DNA of 64,000 nt, from contig SCFE01000049.1 of assembly GCA_004352715.1 (NCBI GenBank), positions 1,486,475-1,550,474 of the forward strand. The letters are read 5' to 3'. A program made the position numbers and the translations under genes. Source of the stretch: Hofstenia miamia (lineage: Eukaryota; Xenacoelomorpha; Acoela). Positions within the stretch are counted from its first letter, which is position 1; each line of letters opens with the position of its first letter. This document shows positions 61,541 to 64,000 of the stretch, piece by piece. The notes below the pieces were generated by a model. The model was not told where the DNA came from, searched no databases, and saw only the letters and a program-made list of their open reading frames with translations.

Positions 61541-62100
61541 TGTAGCTCTGAAATGTTGCTAGGGGTTGCAGAGCTTGAAGGCCATGTACTTCCATTTGAA
61601 GAGGCCATACAGAGTTATGAACGTGGTCTTTGAAATGTCAGTGGGCTTCATTGGCACCTGCCAATATGCTTTGAACAGGTTGAGGCTGCTGAATAACTTG
61701 TATCAACTAGCATCATAATGGAGGTCCTCAATGCATGGAACTGGATACTCATCCTTTACAGTAACATCATTTAGTTTTCTGAAGTCCATACAAAGGTGGT
61801 ACTTGTCACCTTGTTTAATAAAATGGTGGGAGCTGCATAGGGGCTATTGCTAGCCTGAATAATGCCACTCTCTATGAGATTGCTCAGAATCTTTTCATAT
61901 TCTTCTCAGAGGTTTTCCAGTACTCTTCTAATGGGCAGGCAAATTGGATGATCATTCTTGGTTACTATGGAATGCTGCTCCCCAAAATCATGGCCAACAC
62001 TGATTGAACTGTAATTGAAGACCTCATGATGCTGCAAGAGCAGATGAGAAAGTGACTCATGCTCCTGAGATCTAAGATGTGGATGTGTCCACTCATTAAC
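61541..62100 (-). pseudogene. Ty3/gypsy reverse transcriptase remnant
   Basis: On the - strand: C-M-D-F-R-K-L-N-D-V-T-V-K-D-E-Y-P-V-P, then F-S-S-L-N-L-F-K-A-Y-W-Q-V-P-M, then K-T-T-F-I-T-L-Y-G-L-F. These are the RT blocks of gypsy-type pol. The N-terminal part (S-G-I-I-Q-A-S-N-S-P) is also visible. Stops are present and the Y-x-D-D block is beyond the readable end. Confidence 0.75.
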
Positions 62101-62359
62101 AGGGAGATATGAATGTTGTCACTTGGCTCTGCCAGGTTGTGAATGGCAGTTAATATCAGTGAACAAGCAGTGGCCTAGAATTCCAGACAAACCAGTGTTG
62201 CAACAAGTTTCAGTTGAGATGGGTCTATCCTAACCAGAGAATCAGAACTATTTAGAATAGTAATACATGTCCTTCCTTTTGAGACAAGACAGAGATCAGG
62301 GGAGAAGTTAACTCCATGGAAGCATTTCACTTAAATCCAGAAATCATAATGTCACCAGT

Positions 62360-62689
62360 TTATGCAAAGTCAGTAGTGATGGGAACACATAGCCAATGAT
62401 GAGGCTCCACAATTAGCCATTCAGAAAAACTTAAAGATATGTCCTGCCTGGGGATGGTGGTAAGCTCTTGCCAACATTTGCTTTCTCTGATGGAGATGGT
62501 GTTATTACCATAATCAATAATACATAAATTCTGCTGAAGAAAATCATTTCCCAAAATTATGTCATATGGGAGCAGCTGGTTGCAAGTATTGATGACAATT
62601 AGATCAACAACAAATATTTCCTGCTGAATGTGTAGCTCTAGGTTCAGTATGTGATTTTTGAGAGAAAAGGAGTTTCCAGAAGCATCCAA
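62360..62689 (-). pseudogene. Retropepsin-like protease of the gypsy element
   Basis: Open for 109 residues. Contains Y-D-I-I-L-G-N-D-F-L, the C-terminal retropepsin motif (I-I-L-G-x-D-F), and the following I-I-D-Y-G-N-N-T. The active-site D-S/T-G-A block should lie just right of 62689; D-A-S-G-N-S at the start of the frame is probably it (D-A-S-G). Confidence 0.75.
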
Positions 62690-62869
62690 CAGACATGAAG
62701 TAGATGGAAGTAAATCATTTCATGACAGACACAACTTACAGCAACAGGAGTCACTAATGATCAAGGCAGCTGTGAATGTTAGGCAGGAAGCCTTGACAAA
62801 TATATATGAGAAAAGATCATGTTTCAAATACTCAAGGGTGAGCTTGCTTAAACAAAAAAGCCTTTCCAC

Positions 62870-63777
62870 CTAAGTGATGTATGTGCAAATGTCATCACCT
62901 CTTTTGAACAAGAGATTGCAAAGTAGCATCTTATACTGATGTTTAATATGAGGGGCCTTGTAATAGTCCTCAAAGTAACTGATAAGAAGTTGATAATTAG
63001 TCTTCACATCCTGATCCAGCATCATGTACTGATTGTAGATGAGACCTTGAGGGTAGTTAGGGAATTGAGCAACAGCAGCATCTTGTGTAGCCTTATACTG
63101 CTGCATGGTTAACTCAAAAAGGAAAAACCATTCTTAAACAGATTGTGAAATTTCGTCAATCTTTCTGGTAAATTTAGGTAATATCAAATGATGATTAAAT
63201 AAGTTAGCAGTTTTGGCCCCAAAAGCAGTTGTGGGTAGGATTGATTGAGTAAAGTGAGGGCCACTCTTTAGAGTGGATGTGGAAAGATCACATGACTGTG
63301 GTGGAGTGTTTGGAGTTACACTAGTGGGGTAACACAATTGTTTACAGGTGAAGGAATTGAAACAGTCTCACTCAGCACAGACAAAATTGTAATGACAGCT
63401 GTGGTTAACATGGAAACTTGAGTCAAAGCTAACTGTGTAGAGGTGGGGTCTCCAGCTGTGAATGAAGTAACAGGGGTAACAAATTGCAGCATCAATGGGG
63501 TGGAGGTAGAAACAATGGGGCTGCCTGGAAGGCAAGCAGAAATCATTTTGGAAATTTGCTCTGTAAGCCTTTCAGCAAAAATGTCCAATGCATCTTGTAA
63601 AACACCATGAGTTATATACTTGGAAGATCTGGACTGGGAGAGTGAAGAACAAGGTGGGCTATTCTGCCTCAGTGGGGATGTAGGTGGGGGTATTTCCAAA
63701 GCATGGATAGAGTCAATGAAATGACACTCCCTCAATTGAGCATCATTAGCCTGTTCTTCCAGCTTGGCTTGAAGCAA
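62870..63777 (-). pseudogene. Gypsy gag-like region, broken into frames
   Basis: Frames 63316-63777 (L-Q-D-A-L-D-I-F-A-E-R-L-T-E-Q-I, Pro/Ser-rich start), 63134-63337 and 62870-63106 (Y-F-E-D-Y-Y-K-A-P-H-I ... Y-K-M-L-L-C-N-L, capsid-like helices). Order gag, protease, RT from right to left agrees with a - strand gypsy element. No zinc knuckle recognised. Confidence 0.65.
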
Positions 63778-63779
63778 AT

Positions 63780-64000
63780 TTAAGCATTGCTCACAAGCAA
63801 TATGTCAAAGAGTTTTTCAGCCAGGGCAGCTAAGAGTTGATCAATCTCAGTGTTTTGAGGTTCAGGAGATGGTGGTGTCTATGGGAGAATGAAATAAGGA
63901 TTGAACTAATTCTAATGGTGTGAGAAGCAATGTTCAGCCTGCTAGTGCTCACACTGGGGAGAACCTGAGTGCGAGTCCCATTACAAGATAAACTAATAAA
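63780..64000. other. Window end, region left of the presumed 5' LTR of the gypsy element
   Basis: Contains a tRNA-like stretch at about 63915-63985 (see findings). Otherwise no feature. Confidence 0.4.

Overview
The window is nuclear DNA of an invertebrate-like metazoan. It is AT-rich, with many (TA)n microsatellites, spliceosomal introns, Tc1/mariner, hAT-type, Helitron, LINE and Ty3/gypsy remnants, and nine N gaps from scaffolding. I cannot name the species. Introns as short as 43-47 nt sit beside multi-kb introns, and one internal run of TTAGGG units is present.

The main result is that almost every meaningful open frame on the + strand from 615 to 47598 belongs to one split gene. I could chain 34 exons (about 5.8 kb of coding sequence, about 1,940 codons) by splice signals and intron phase. 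The 5' exons lie left of the window. The product reads as an adhesion GPCR: a long cysteine-bearing ectodomain of Ig-like and unassigned modules (615-30796), a Pro/Thr linker (31957-32061), a GAIN-like region (about 32105-40525), a degenerate GPS with the N-H-T-S cleavage-site motif (40645-40756), seven transmembrane helices (41486-46062) and a short basic then polar tail ending at 47598. The large introns are filled with transposons: a Helitron, two Tc1-like elements, a mariner, two other degenerate TIR transposons, three hAT MITEs with perfect 8-bp target duplications, and several other MITE families.

Right of the gene (47.6-64 kb) I see no host gene. This part holds a MITE containing TTAGGG units, a LINE RT fragment, a pogo/Tigger-like transposase pseudogene, two related LTR-like repeats, a LINE with ORF1 and an APE endonuclease on the - strand, and a degenerate Ty3/gypsy gag-protease-RT on the - strand. 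Two blocks here (about 51.7-57.05 kb and 60.73-63.96 kb) have almost no CpG, while the LINE between them has normal CpG. This is the pattern expected from heavy germline methylation of old DNA followed by a younger insertion.

Assembly quality matters. At four gaps the flanking contigs repeat each other (unmerged overlaps or haplotypes), and one minisatellite has a corrupted centre. Exon boundaries are inferred from sequence alone and need transcripts.
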